A DNA stretch of 48,872 nt from Eubacteriales bacterium (lineage in GTDB: Bacteria > Bacillota > Clostridia > Christensenellales > UMGS416), in contig JAQUVY010000006.1 in assembly GCA_028693155.1 (NCBI GenBank), positions 1 to 48,872 on the forward strand, read 5' to 3'. The number at the start of each line of letters is the position of its first letter. Position 1 is the stretch's first letter. Made by a program: the position numbers and the translations under genes. The notes beneath the pieces are model-generated. The model was not told the DNA's origin and did not search any database. It worked only from the letters and a program-made list of their open reading frames with translations. Below, piece after piece: positions 8,098-16,554 of the stretch.

Positions 8098-8126
8098 ATC
8101 ATAGCGGATGGAACACGGCGCGGCAA
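8098..8126 (-). promoter_or_regulatory. Sigma-A promoter of the nucleoside ABC operon
   Basis: Minus strand: TTGCCG (8126-8121), a 17-base spacer and TATGAT (8103-8098). A weak PurR-box-like half site (ATTCCGAATTT, about 8080-8090) lies just downstream of the expected start. Confidence 0.7.
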
Positions 8127-8161
8127 GAGCCTTTCGCCATTTTTCCATCCTGCTGAACAGC

Positions 8162-8199
8162 TTTTCTCGCAATCGCCCGCAAGAGCGATTGTGAGAAAA
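8162..8199. repeat. 15-bp inverted repeat between the BMP gene and the ABC operon
   Basis: Arms TTTTCTCGCAATCGC (8162-8176) and GCGATTGTGAGAAAA (8185-8199) match at all but one position, where the plus-strand RNA would have a G-U pair. It lies upstream of the ABC promoter and past the BMP terminator. It has no T-run on either side, so a DNA operator is a better guess than a terminator. Confidence 0.6.
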
Positions 8200-8209
8200 A
8201 ATGTACAGT

Positions 8210-8255
8210 GAAAAAATAAAATACCGGCTGCCGCGCTACGCGGCACGACAGCCGG
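8210..8255 (-). terminator. Rho-independent terminator after the BMP lipoprotein gene
   Basis: Minus strand: CCGGCTG.. / ..CAGCCGG with an inner GCCGCG / CGCGGC, followed by TATTTTATTTTTT. It separates the xpt-BMP transcript from the ABC operon. Confidence 0.88.
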
Positions 8256-8276
8256 AAGATCTACAGATTGGAACGC

Positions 8277-9362
8277 TTACTTGGCCTCAACGCTGCCAAC
8301 AACGCCTTCCACGAACCACATCATGTTTTCCATCTCGTCATCGGTCATCTTCTGGCCTTCGGCGATCTTGACGTTGCCGTCCTGATCCTTGATGGGGCCG
8401 GTGAAGACATCCCAATCACCGCTCTTGATCAGCGCTTCCTTCTCGGAAATCAGCGTCTTGGTCTCATCGGTGACCGAGGGGCCGAACTGGTCCAGCAGCA
8501 CCAGGCCATTGTCCAGGCCGTACCAAACGCGCTCATTGGAGAACTTGCCCTCCATGGCGTCCTTGATCACGGTGCGATAGTAATCGGTGAAGTTCCAGAT
8601 GGGGCTGGTCAGGTAACCCTTGGGGGCCTTGGCGATCATGGAGCTGTGATAGCCGGTGGAGTACGCTCCGGCGGCCTCAGCGGCGATGACGCCCGCGGCG
8701 GAATCCTGATGCTGGGCGACCACGTCGCAGCCGGCAGCCAGCAAGGATTCGGTTCCCTGCTTCTCAATGGCAGCGTCTACCCAGGTGTTGGTCCACACCA
8801 CGTTGACGGTGGCTTCGGGGTTGACCGAGCGCACACCCAGCGTGAAGGCGTCGATACCACGAACGGTCTCGGGGATGGGCATGGCGGCGGTATAGCCGAT
8901 CTTGTTGGTCTTGGTGGCCTTGCCCGCGGCAATGCCGGCCAGGTAACGAGCCTGATACATACGGCCCATGTAGGTGCCCAGGTTGGCGGCCGTCTTATAA
9001 CCAGAGAAATGCATGAAGTTTACATCGGGGTACTTCTCAGCCATTTCCACGGTGTAATCCATGAAGCCATAGCTGGTGGTGAAGATGAGCTTGCAGCCCT
9101 TCTTGACCAGGTTCTCGATCTGGGTGGCGCACTCAGCACCCTCAGGTACGCTCTCAACATAGTAGGTGGTGATGCCCAGCTCTTTTTCCACAGCCTGACG
9201 AGCCAGGTCGTGCATATAGGTGAAGCCCTCATCGCCCACGGGTCCGACATAGATAAAGCCGACCTTAAAGTTCTTGGGGCTGTCGCTCTGGCAGCCCGAC
9301 ATGGTCAGGCCGAAGCTCGCCAGCAGCGCCACGCACAGCAGCACGGACAGAATCTTTTTCAT
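8277..9362 (-). CDS. BMP-family nucleoside-binding lipoprotein
   Basis: A 361-residue substrate-binding protein of the basic membrane protein (Bmp/PnrA) family. It has a lipoprotein signal peptide (MKKILSVLLCVALLA) with the lipobox MSGC, so it is anchored outside the membrane at the cysteine. The opening strand VGFIYVGPVGDEGFTY is the family hallmark, and homologues bind purine nucleosides. The ATG at 9362 has GGAGGAGG just before it. It follows xpt by 29 bases and ends at a strong terminator. Its partners, the ATPase and permeases, are encoded next in a separate unit, which would allow the binding protein to be made in excess. Confidence 0.93.
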   Translation of the reverse strand: MKKILSVLLCVALLASFGLTMSGCQSDSPKNFKVGFIYVGPVGDEGFTYMHDLARQAVEKELGITTYYVESVPEGAECATQIENLVKKGCKLIFTTSYGFMDYTVEMAEKYPDVNFMHFSGYKTAANLGTYMGRMYQARYLAGIAAGKATKTNKIGYTAAMPIPETVRGIDAFTLGVRSVNPEATVNVVWTNTWVDAAIEKQGTESLLAAGCDVVAQHQDSAAGVIAAEAAGAYSTGYHSSMIAKAPKGYLTSPIWNFTDYYRTVIKDAMEGKFSNERVWYGLDNGLVLLDQFGPSVTDETKTLISEKEALIKSGDWDVFTGPIKDQDGNVKIAEGQKMTDDEMENMMWFVEGVVGSVEAK

Positions 9363-9391
9363 GATATTCCTCCTCCAAATATTGGTCACAT

Positions 9392-9970
9392 TTATTCGTC
9401 GGCGAAAGTAATGCTTTCACCGTCGATGCTGGAAATACGGGCGAGGGATTCCACCCTCACGCCCTGAGCGCGCAGCCTCTCTCCGCCGGGCTCATAGGCC
9501 TTCTCAATGACAATGCCCACGCCGCTCACCTGCGCACCGGCTTGTGCCACGATGTGCATCAGGCCCTGCGCCGCCGCGCCCAGCGCCAAAAAATCATCCA
9601 CAATGAGCACATGATCTTCCGGGCAGATATACTTTTTGGATACGGTAACGGCGTAATCCGTGTTTTTCGTGTAGGAATGCACCTGCGCCTGATAATAATC
9701 ATCGCCGGCGCTGTTGGTTCCCCGGTTTTTCTTGGCAAACACCAGCGGCACGCCAAAGCGCAGCGCCGTCAGCACGCCAAAGGCAATGCCCGAGGCTTCC
9801 ACCGTAAGCACCTTGGTCACCGGCACCCCGTCAAAGCGGCGCACGAACTCCGCAGCGATTTTGTCGGCCAGCTTGGCATCGATCATATGGTTGAGGAAAT
9901 CCCCCACCTTGATGACACCGCCGGGCAGCACCTGCCCCTGCTCCACAATGCGCTGTTTCAGTTCTTCCAC
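9392..9970 (-). CDS. xpt: Xanthine phosphoribosyltransferase
   Basis: A 192-residue enzyme that converts xanthine (and guanine less well) with PRPP to the nucleotide for purine salvage. Its ends and order match Bacillus subtilis Xpt: an N-terminal FLNHMIDAKL segment, then the PRPP loop VLIVDDFLALGAA, then GIGIVIEKAYEPGGERL near the C-terminus. The start is a GTG at 9970, preceded by AAGGAG at 8-base spacing; the family aligns from this residue. It is first in a two-gene unit with the nucleoside-binding lipoprotein. A promoter (10005-10033) and PurR-box-like pair lie upstream. No guanine riboswitch was found in the short leader. Confidence 0.95.
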   Translation of the reverse strand: MEELKQRIVEQGQVLPGGVIKVGDFLNHMIDAKLADKIAAEFVRRFDGVPVTKVLTVEASGIAFGVLTALRFGVPLVFAKKNRGTNSAGDDYYQAQVHSYTKNTDYAVTVSKKYICPEDHVLIVDDFLALGAAAQGLMHIVAQAGAQVSGVGIVIEKAYEPGGERLRAQGVRVESLARISSIDGESITFADE

Positions 9971-10004
9971 AAATCGTTCTCCTTTATCGCCGGAATATGC
10001 TGAT

Positions 10005-10033
10005 ATCATAATGCAAGCGCCCATAAAAATCAA
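10005..10033 (-). promoter_or_regulatory. Sigma-A promoter of xpt-BMP
   Basis: Minus strand: TTGATT (10033-10028), a 17-base spacer and TATGAT (10010-10005). The leader to the GTG start is about 28 bases, which is too short for a purine riboswitch. Confidence 0.8.
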
Positions 10034-10037
10034 TAGG

Positions 10038-10081
10038 AATTCCGAACGTTTTTACCGATTTACGCCGCAACGTTTAGCAAA
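10038..10081. promoter_or_regulatory. PurR-box-like inverted pair upstream of xpt
   Basis: AATTCCGAACGTT (10038-10050) matches the Bacillus PurBox consensus AWWWCCGAACWWT at 12 of 13 positions. A weaker inverted copy with AACGTTTAG lies at about 10069-10081, 18 bases away, close to the 16-17 bases known in Bacillus. The strong box abuts the -35 of the xpt promoter. Whether a PurR homologue exists lies outside the window. Confidence 0.55.
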
Positions 10082-10087
10082 GTGTCA

Positions 10088-10711
10088 CTATAAAATACGC
10101 GCAGCCACTTGTTTCCAGATTCTCTCCTGGGTATGGGCGATGGGCTGGGCTGCGTCTATCATGACCAGGCGTTCGGGCTCACGATGCGCCAGCAGTGCGT
10201 ATGCCCGGGCTACCTTCTCCTGCAGGGAAACACCGGCCATCTCCAGCCGATCGGGCTGTTCTCCCCGGCTGCGGCTGCGCTGCACCGACGCCTCGGCGTC
10301 CAGCGCAAGATAGACCGTAAGATCCGGAACAAGGCCGTCTACCGCCGGGGCGTTGATGGCACGGACCAAGTCCTCCCCCATGCCTCGGCCATAGGCCTGA
10401 TACGCCAGGCTGGAGTCCAGAAAGCGATCGCACAGCACAACCTCGCCCCGGGCAAGTGCAGGGCGGATCACCTGGCGCACATGCTGCGCGCGGGCGGCGG
10501 CATAAAGATAGGCTTCGGTGACCGCGTCCATTTCGGCATTATCCCGATCCAGCAAAATGGCGCGGATCTTTTCGGAAATGGGGCAGCCGCCCGGTTCACG
10601 CGAAAGCAGTACGGTGCGCCCTTCTTGGCGCAGACGCTGCGCCAGCAAATTCATCTGCGTGGTTTTACCCGATCCGTCGGTTCCCTCAAAGGTAATAAAC
10701 AGCCCCTTCAT
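10088..10711 (-). CDS. tmk: Thymidylate kinase
   Basis: A 207-residue P-loop kinase making dTDP from dTMP. It has the phosphate loop FEGTDGSGKTT near residue 8, the DR motif in CDRFLDSSLAYQAYGRG near residue 90, and an arginine-rich lid (RSRSRGEQPDR) near residue 145. I start at ATG 10711, which has GGAG 8 bases before it. An ATG two codons upstream overlaps the stop of the previous gene as ATGA but is only 2 bases from the ribosome site. It is last in a four-gene operon with a HAD phosphatase and a lysine-decarboxylase-like protein; the link of tmk to that decarboxylase family is also seen in Bacillus. Confidence 0.95.
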   Translation of the reverse strand: MKGLFITFEGTDGSGKTTQMNLLAQRLRQEGRTVLLSREPGGCPISEKIRAILLDRDNAEMDAVTEAYLYAAARAQHVRQVIRPALARGEVVLCDRFLDSSLAYQAYGRGMGEDLVRAINAPAVDGLVPDLTVYLALDAEASVQRSRSRGEQPDRLEMAGVSLQEKVARAYALLAHREPERLVMIDAAQPIAHTQERIWKQVAARIL

Positions 10712-10713
10712 GC

Positions 10714-11367
10714 TCATTTCTCCCCTAAAATAAATGCAGTCAGCTCCTGCGCGTTGTCCGCCACAAAAACCAGATTATCTCCCGAAAAGGCTTCCCGCGG
10801 GTTTCCGCCCCAGGTGACGCCCGCCGCATCCAAAGCATTGGCAGCGCCGCCCAAAATATCATGCTGCGTGTCCCCCACCATCAGCGCCGGCACATACCCC
10901 CGGCACAGCGCCAGTGCTTCGCCCACGATGGCGTCTTTTCCCGCCTTGCGCGTGTCCTTGCCCTGGGTGGATAGACTGTCCACCCAGGGCGCCAGATTGT
11001 AACGCTCCAAAAACAGCCGGGCAAACCGCTCTGGTTTGGAGGTGGCGACGCGGCGGGAAATGCCGGCCGCGTGCAGCGCACGCAGCATTTCGGGTATCCC
11101 GGGGAAAACATGGCTGATATACACGCCTCGCGCCGCGTAATCCTGCCGGTAAAGGCGCACACCTTCTTCGGCCGCCTCCAGCGGCAGCCCTAAAATCGTC
11201 TCGAACGAATACAGCAGCGGCGGCCCGAAAAAAGCGTGCAGCGTGGCGCTGTCCGGGTCGGGCAGGCCGAGCTTGCGGGTCGCATATAAAATGGATTCAT
11301 GGATCCCCGGCTCAGAATCCACAAGGGTTCCGTCCAGATCAAACAGGACGCTGCCGTACTTTTTCAT
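10714..11367 (-). CDS. HAD-family phosphatase (phosphoglycolate/pyrophosphatase-like)
   Basis: A 217-residue HAD-superfamily hydrolase with subclass I cap. Motif I is FDLDGTLVDSE (catalytic Asp pair near residues 10-12), motif II is the Thr/Ser in VATSKPER near residue 110, and motif III is MVGDTQHD near residue 170. Similarity in layout to Gph/PpaX points to a small phosphate ester as substrate, but the exact one cannot be read. It starts 11 bases after the decarboxylase gene, with GGGAGGAAAGC before the ATG, and abuts tmk. The co-transcription suggests a nucleotide or housekeeping role, which is inference. Confidence 0.9.
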   Translation of the reverse strand: MKKYGSVLFDLDGTLVDSEPGIHESILYATRKLGLPDPDSATLHAFFGPPLLYSFETILGLPLEAAEEGVRLYRQDYAARGVYISHVFPGIPEMLRALHAAGISRRVATSKPERFARLFLERYNLAPWVDSLSTQGKDTRKAGKDAIVGEALALCRGYVPALMVGDTQHDILGGAANALDAAGVTWGGNPREAFSGDNLVFVADNAQELTAFILGEK

Positions 11368-11378
11368 GCTTTCCTCCC

Positions 11379-12734
11379 TTACTTTACCACGCAGATTTTA
11401 TCTTCCGCCATGCCAAACACATGCCCGCCCATCCATTGCGCCATGTTCAGCGCATCCACCGCAGCAGGTGCAATGCGCTCCCCGCCCACGCAAACCGGCC
11501 ATCCCGGCGGGTAGGCTCCCAGCGGGCGGGCCGCAATGCGCCCAGCCGCCTGCTCTACCCCCACCCATTGGCAGGGTGCCAGCAGCGCCTGGTGCGGCGT
11601 CATGACCTTCTCCGGTTTGTCCGCCCCCAGCGTGGGCAGCCGGCGCGGCTGTCCCTTGGGCAGGGCGACCAGCGCGCTCAGTAGCGCCTCGTAATCTGCT
11701 GTCTCATCCAGCGGAGATGTGATGCACACCACGCGGCGGGCATCGGCCATTTCCGCATAAATATCCGCCTCTTCCAGCAAATTTGAGACCTGCCACCCGG
11801 TAAGCCCCGTGTCGGATACATCCAGCACCAGACGCAGAGGATCCTTGCGGGCAAAGCCCGCCGCCTTCGCCCAGTCTTCCCCCAGGCAGCGCACCGACGT
11901 TTCCCGCAGGCATTTTTGCGCGAAATCGAAGCACCGCTGTGCCTGACGTTCCAGCTCGCAGGGATGGGTCTGCATATAATCCCTGGCATCATCCAGCCCC
12001 GCCATCAGCAAATAGGACGGGCTGGTGGTGGTGATCAGGGGCACGATGCGCTCCATATCCGCGGCCATTTCGGAGCGGTTGACCAGCAGATAAGCGCTTT
12101 GGGTGGGCGCGGGCAAGGTTTTGTGCGCCCCCACCGTCCAGGCATCCGCCCCCGCCGCCCCGGCGTCAAGCGGAAGCCTTTGCGGGTCAAAAACAAAATG
12201 CGCCCCGTGCGCGGCATCGCACAGCACCGCCGCGCCGGGGTTTTCCCGCCGCACCGCCTCAAGATCGCAGCACCGCCCGTAATAATCCGGATAAACGGTC
12301 AAAATGGCATCTTCCCCGCCAAAGTCCTGAAAAGACGGGCAGCGGGGCAGCAGTTCCTCGGCGTCATATTCCGGCCAGACCCAAAGCGGATCCACGTCGT
12401 ACAGTGCGCAGGCATTGACCGCGCTGATGTGCATTTCCCGGGGCAGCACCAGGCGCTTGCCCGCCAAGCGGCTCCACAGCACCATCGCATGGACGCCCGC
12501 GCTGGAGCCGCCCACCAAAATGCGCGCCGCCTGAGCCTTCCAGGCGGCGGCAGCCAACTCCTGCGCCTCCTGCAGCGCCGCCTGCGGCGTCAGCAGATTG
12601 TCCGTAGGGGTCAGCTCGGTCACGTCCTGCGCCGCGCCCGGCCACTGCGCCCTGCCCTTATGCCCCGGCATATGGAAACGAACCGGCGAGCGCCCGGAAT
12701 AGGCCTGCAGCATGGCGCGGATGGGGCCGCTCAC
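11379..12734 (-). CDS. Orn/Lys/Arg decarboxylase-family PLP protein (YaaO-like)
   Basis: A 451-residue fold-type I PLP enzyme of the short Orn/Lys/Arg decarboxylase group. Near the start it has RFHMPGHKGR and LTPTDNLLTP, the family hallmarks. The cofactor lysine is in TVGAHKTLPA near residue 215, preceded by LCDAAHGAHF. The C-terminal domain is shorter than in the inducible decarboxylases, as in Bacillus YaaO. I start at the GTG at 12734, whose GTGA overlaps the stop of the upstream gene by 4 bases. Its substrate is uncertain (lysine, arginine or ornithine). It is next to HAD and tmk in one operon. Confidence 0.9.
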   Translation of the reverse strand: MSGPIRAMLQAYSGRSPVRFHMPGHKGRAQWPGAAQDVTELTPTDNLLTPQAALQEAQELAAAAWKAQAARILVGGSSAGVHAMVLWSRLAGKRLVLPREMHISAVNACALYDVDPLWVWPEYDAEELLPRCPSFQDFGGEDAILTVYPDYYGRCCDLEAVRRENPGAAVLCDAAHGAHFVFDPQRLPLDAGAAGADAWTVGAHKTLPAPTQSAYLLVNRSEMAADMERIVPLITTTSPSYLLMAGLDDARDYMQTHPCELERQAQRCFDFAQKCLRETSVRCLGEDWAKAAGFARKDPLRLVLDVSDTGLTGWQVSNLLEEADIYAEMADARRVVCITSPLDETADYEALLSALVALPKGQPRRLPTLGADKPEKVMTPHQALLAPCQWVGVEQAAGRIAARPLGAYPPGWPVCVGGERIAPAAVDALNMAQWMGGHVFGMAEDKICVVK

Positions 12735-13240
12735 AGCGCTCCGCCCTCCCGATGCTGCTTTTCTACCGACTGACGAAACTGCTCCAGAAAATGCTCGCTG
12801 GGGGAAAACGCAATGATGACGCGGCCGGTATCTCCCGGCATGGCAACATAGCAAGCCTTCTGGTGGGGTGCCACATAGCGCTTCAACGCCCGCCGCTCCT
12901 CCCGGCTCAGGGGGCCGACCGCCTTCCGGGTGCCATAGGCCACAATGTTAAACGTGCGAATAATCCGCCTGTCTACCCGCCGGCTCAGGCGCATTTTCTC
13001 GATGATCAGCTCGTCATCGATCAGCGTATAATGGTATTCCGTGCTGTAAAAGAAAAAAGCCCATACGCCCAGCGCCAAAAGGCCGACGTAAATGACGTAT
13101 TCCGGATGGGCAATGCCCCACCTGACCCGCACGACGCCCGCCAGCGCGGACAGCGCAACCACCACCGACGCCAGCAGCAGCGCCGCCACCACATAACGAA
13201 ACGGGGCGGCAAATTTTGCCTTTGATATTTCCTTAATCAT
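12731..13240 (-). CDS. Two-helix membrane protein with PH-like domain
   Basis: A 169-residue protein with two hydrophobic segments (about 14-38 and 48-66), then a soluble part of about 100 residues that opens TEYHYTLIDDELIIEK. This pattern, a helix pair followed by a beta-rich domain starting Y-x-L-x-DD-x-L-I, is seen in bacterial PH-like (YcxB/YdbS-type) proteins. I do not recognise a specific family and give no function. The ATG at 13240 has GGGAGGAACC before it. It is first in the operon leading to tmk, under the promoter at 13279-13307. Confidence 0.8.
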   Translation of the reverse strand: MIKEISKAKFAAPFRYVVAALLLASVVVALSALAGVVRVRWGIAHPEYVIYVGLLALGVWAFFFYSTEYHYTLIDDELIIEKMRLSRRVDRRIIRTFNIVAYGTRKAVGPLSREERRALKRYVAPHQKACYVAMPGDTGRVIIAFSPSEHFLEQFRQSVEKQHREGGAL

Positions 13241-13278
13241 GGTTCCTCCCGCAGGGAAGCTTTCCCTATGTGTGATGT

Positions 13279-13307
13279 ATTATAAGGCATAACCGCAGCG
13301 GATGCAA
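13279..13307 (-). promoter_or_regulatory. Sigma-A promoter of the PH-like/decarboxylase/HAD/tmk operon
   Basis: Minus strand: TTGCAT (13307-13302), a 17-base spacer and TATAAT (13284-13279). It faces away from the CotH promoter 60 bases to the right. Confidence 0.8.
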
Positions 13308-13366
13308 AGGGGGGCAGGCACAGGTGTAAAATTCTTGTTCCACCCGTCATTCCCGGCGTGGGCGAA

Positions 13367-13394
13367 TTGACTTTTATGTGGTTTTTCATATAAT
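13367..13394 (+). promoter_or_regulatory. Sigma-A promoter of the CotH-VTC-DUF4956 operon
   Basis: TTGACT (13367-13372), a 16-base spacer and TATAAT (13389-13394). The transcript would start near 13401, so an in-frame start at 13378 is excluded and the ATG at 13465 is favoured. The leader holds two small GC hairpins. Confidence 0.8.
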
Positions 13395-13464
13395 AGATAG
13401 ATACGCCGCGCCGCGCGGCGATTTTGATACGAATGACGCCGGCAACACCGGCTTTGAGGAAAAA

Positions 13465-16400
13465 ATGCAGGATCATAACTCTCCATCTCGCCGCCAGCAG
13501 GCTGCGGAACGTCAGGCTGACCGCGCATCCCGCCGGGGGATTCGTTTCTTTCCGGACATTTTGGTCATTCTGTTGGCCATAGCCGTTTTGGTGATCACGC
13601 TGCGCCCCGGCCACGTCAGCACCTCGGCAAAAGGGGATGAAACGGTGGATCTGGGCACTTCGTCCGTATCGGGCGATGGCTTGATGCTCAGTGAGGTGAT
13701 GGCGCTGAACAAGGGCGCTTACGCCTCGGCCGACGGCAATTATTATGACTGGATCGAGCTGTATAACCCCACCTCCGACGCCATCAATCTGGAAGGCTAC
13801 GCGCTGAGCGACAACATGGAAAAGCTCTCCAAGTATGTGCTCCCCTCCCATGTGATCGAAGCGGGCGGCTACGCCATCATTTTTGCCTCGGGCTTAAGCG
13901 GCGACGCCATACCCGCCGGGGAACTTCACGCCGGCTTTAAGCTCAGCTCCATGGGTGAAACGGTTTATTTAAGCGACGCCCAGGGACACATTATGGATCA
14001 AACCACCTACGACGCGCTGGGCATTGACCAAACCTACGCCCGCACCGCCAAGGACGAATGGGAAAAGCTTGACTACTTTACCCCGCTTTGTCCCAACACC
14101 AAGGAGGGCTACTCCAAGTTTTTGAGCACCCGCGTGGCGCCCGAGTCCCCCGTGAAGGTCAACGAAATCATGAGCAGCAACTCCATCACCACGGCCGATG
14201 AAGATGGAGATTATGTGGATTGGATGGAGCTGCACAACACCTCCGATCAGCCGGTGAGCCTGTATAACTACGGGCTGTCCGACGACTCCGCCCGCACAAA
14301 GCGCTGGGTATTCCCGGATGTGACCCTGCAGCCCGGGGAATATTTGGTCATTTATCTTTCGGGCAAAAACAAGGTGGATCCGGCCGGGAAGCTGCATGCC
14401 AACTTCCGCATGAGCTCCTATCAGGGCACGTTGTATTTTTCCGATCCCAAGGGTGCGATCATTGAAGAAGTGCACATTGACGAGTTGGAGACCGACGCCT
14501 CCTATGGCCGCATAGAGGGCACGGATCAATGGCAGGTGTACAGCCACCCCACCCCGGGCTTCGCCAATACCGAGGCGGGATTCAACGCGCTGCAGCCCGC
14601 CATGTATGCCGACATGACCTCCCCCGTCATCATCAGCGAAGTGATGAACAACAACAAAAGCTTTCTCAAGGAGAGTTCCAGCGCCGAGGCCTACAGCTGG
14701 GTGGAGCTCTATAACCGCTCGGACGCCAGCGTGTCTCTGGCGGGCTGGAGCCTGAGCGACAACACCGGCAACTACGGGAAATGGCATTTTCCGGACGACG
14801 CTTCCATTGCGCCCGGCCAATACATGACCGTTTTCACCTCGGGGCTCGATAAAACCGATTCGGCCGAGGGGTCAAAAAAAAAATATCATACGAACTTTAG
14901 CATCAGCGCCATGGGCGAAGCTCTGATCCTGGCAAACGCCGACGGCGCTTTGGCCGACCGGTGCATGGTGCCGTGGACCGAGCAGGATATGTCCTACGGC
15001 CGGGCGCCGGACACGGTGATCTTTAAGTACATCACCTCCCCCACGCCAGGCGAAAAAAATAACGACGGCTATCTGGGGTTTGCGCCGCAGCCCGTGTTCA
15101 GCCAAGTGGCGGGGTTATATGACGGCGCGCAAAATGTAGAGCTGCAGTCGGGCGGCGTGGACGGGTGCACCATTTATTATACGTTGGACTGCTCCGACCC
15201 CACCAACGCCTCCTCCCAATATACAGGCAGCGCCATCAGCTTTGACAAGACCACGGTGGTGCGCGCCCGCGCCTACGCCGAGGGCTATCTGCCAAGCAGA
15301 GTGGCCACGGCTACCTACCTGGTGGATGAGGTACATACCCTGCCCGTCATCAGTCTGGTGACCGATCCGAAAAATCTGTTTGACGAAACCACCGGCATTC
15401 TGGTAAAAGGGCCCAACGCCGAAGAAAAATACCCTTATAAGGGTGCCAACTTCTGGCAAAAATGGGAAGTGGAATCCCAGCTGCAGATGTTCGACGAGGG
15501 CGGCGCTCTGGTTCTGAATCAGCCTTCCGGTCTGCGCCTGTTCGGCGCCTATTCCCGGACGAACGATATGAAAAACTATGCACTGTTCGCCCGCGGGCGT
15601 TACGGCAGCACCTCCTTTGATTACCCGCTATTTTCCGAGCTGCCCTACACCAGCTACAAATCCTTTGTGCTGCGCAACGGGGCTTCGGAATGGAACGTTT
15701 CCAAGATCCGCGATGTGGTGCTGGCCTCTTTGGTGCGCGACACCACCGATTTGGATACGCAAGCCTCCCAACCCTGCGTTGTTTTTCAAAACGGCGAGTT
15801 TTGGGGCGTGTACTTTATTCAGGAAAAGCTGAACGAAGCCTATTTCGAGCAGCATCACAACGTGCGCGCGGAGTCGCTGAACCTGCTGGTGGGCAACGGC
15901 AACAGCCGCTCCACCACCCAGGCGGGCTCCAACCAAGACTATCAGGAGCTGATTTCCTGGGTAAAAGAGCACGACCTGAGCGTGCAGGAGAACTATGATT
16001 ACGTAGCCGGCAAGGTGGACATCCAAAACTATATGGATTACGTCATCTGCGAGATGTATGTATATAACACCGATACGGGCAACATCAAGTACTGGATGAG
16101 CAACGACAAAGACGGCAAATGGCGATGGATCTTTTATGATGTGGACTGGGCGTTCTGGCCCACGCGAGAAAACCGCGACGGCATCTCCCGATACCTCAAC
16201 GAAAAGGGACACGGCGTCAACAGCATGTTTGACAACAGCCTGATCCGCGGGCTGCTCAATAACGCCGCCTTCCGCCAGCAGTTTATCGAGCGCTTCGCCT
16301 ATCACGTCAACGTGACCTTTGAGCCTGAGCGCGTGGTACAGCGCATCACAACCTACGCCTCGGCCATCGACGGCGAAATGGCGCGGGAAAAGGAAAAATG

Positions 16401-16545
16401 GAAGTACGGCAACTACGACGCCTGGGTTGCGGCGGTAGACCGCGTGAAGAACTACGCCCGCAAGCGACCCGAATATGTAAAGGCACAGCTGAAAAGCTAT
16501 TTCAACATCAGCGATGAGGAAATGGCGCGGCTATTCCCCCAATAG
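13465..16545 (+). CDS. CotH-family kinase-like protein with three lamin-tail domains
   Basis: A 1026-residue surface protein. One membrane span (about 26-46) follows a basic N-terminus, so the rest lies outside the cell. Then come three lamin-tail domains beginning near residues 72, 229 and 386 (each opening SEVM/NEIM, with W-x-E-L-x-N and LSD), a chitobiase-type beta domain near 542-620, and a CotH kinase domain near 626-945. The last shows GAYSRTNDMKNYALFARG and, near residue 888, WRWIFYDVDWAF. Known CotH proteins are atypical kinases of spore-coat proteins. ATG 13465 follows GAGG. The operon continues with a polyphosphate-polymerase-like and a DUF4956 protein, a linkage also seen in other Bacillota. 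Confidence 0.92.
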   Translation: MQDHNSPSRRQQAAERQADRASRRGIRFFPDILVILLAIAVLVITLRPGHVSTSAKGDETVDLGTSSVSGDGLMLSEVMALNKGAYASADGNYYDWIELYNPTSDAINLEGYALSDNMEKLSKYVLPSHVIEAGGYAIIFASGLSGDAIPAGELHAGFKLSSMGETVYLSDAQGHIMDQTTYDALGIDQTYARTAKDEWEKLDYFTPLCPNTKEGYSKFLSTRVAPESPVKVNEIMSSNSITTADEDGDYVDWMELHNTSDQPVSLYNYGLSDDSARTKRWVFPDVTLQPGEYLVIYLSGKNKVDPAGKLHANFRMSSYQGTLYFSDPKGAIIEEVHIDELETDASYGRIEGTDQWQVYSHPTPGFANTEAGFNALQPAMYADMTSPVIISEVMNNNKSFLKESSSAEAYSWVELYNRSDASVSLAGWSLSDNTGNYGKWHFPDDASIAPGQYMTVFTSGLDKTDSAEGSKKKYHTNFSISAMGEALILANADGALADRCMVPWTEQDMSYGRAPDTVIFKYITSPTPGEKNNDGYLGFAPQPVFSQVAGLYDGAQNVELQSGGVDGCTIYYTLDCSDPTNASSQYTGSAISFDKTTVVRARAYAEGYLPSRVATATYLVDEVHTLPVISLVTDPKNLFDETTGILVKGPNAEEKYPYKGANFWQKWEVESQLQMFDEGGALVLNQPSGLRLFGAYSRTNDMKNYALFARGRYGSTSFDYPLFSELPYTSYKSFVLRNGASEWNVSKIRDVVLASLVRDTTDLDTQASQPCVVFQNGEFWGVYFIQEKLNEAYFEQHHNVRAESLNLLVGNGNSRSTTQAGSNQDYQELISWVKEHDLSVQENYDYVAGKVDIQNYMDYVICEMYVYNTDTGNIKYWMSNDKDGKWRWIFYDVDWAFWPTRENRDGISRYLNEKGHGVNSMFDNSLIRGLLNNAAFRQQFIERFAYHVNVTFEPERVVQRITTYASAIDGEMAREKEKWKYGNYDAWVAAVDRVKNYARKRPEYVKAQLKSYFNISDEEMARLFPQ

Positions 16546-16554
16546 GAGTACAAT

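Noticed and set aside
8162-8199. Terminator call for the 15-bp inverted repeat
   Set aside because: No T-run follows on either strand, and the minus-strand RNA has a mismatch in the stem; a good terminator already lies at 8210-8255.
9971-10087. Guanine riboswitch before xpt
   Set aside because: The predicted transcript leader is about 28 bases and lacks the conserved purine-aptamer loops; only a promoter and PurR-box-like pair were found.
13378-13464. 29-residue N-terminal extension of the CotH protein
   Set aside because: It begins inside the promoter (between -35 and -10), so it cannot be on the transcript; ATG 13465 has a ribosome site.
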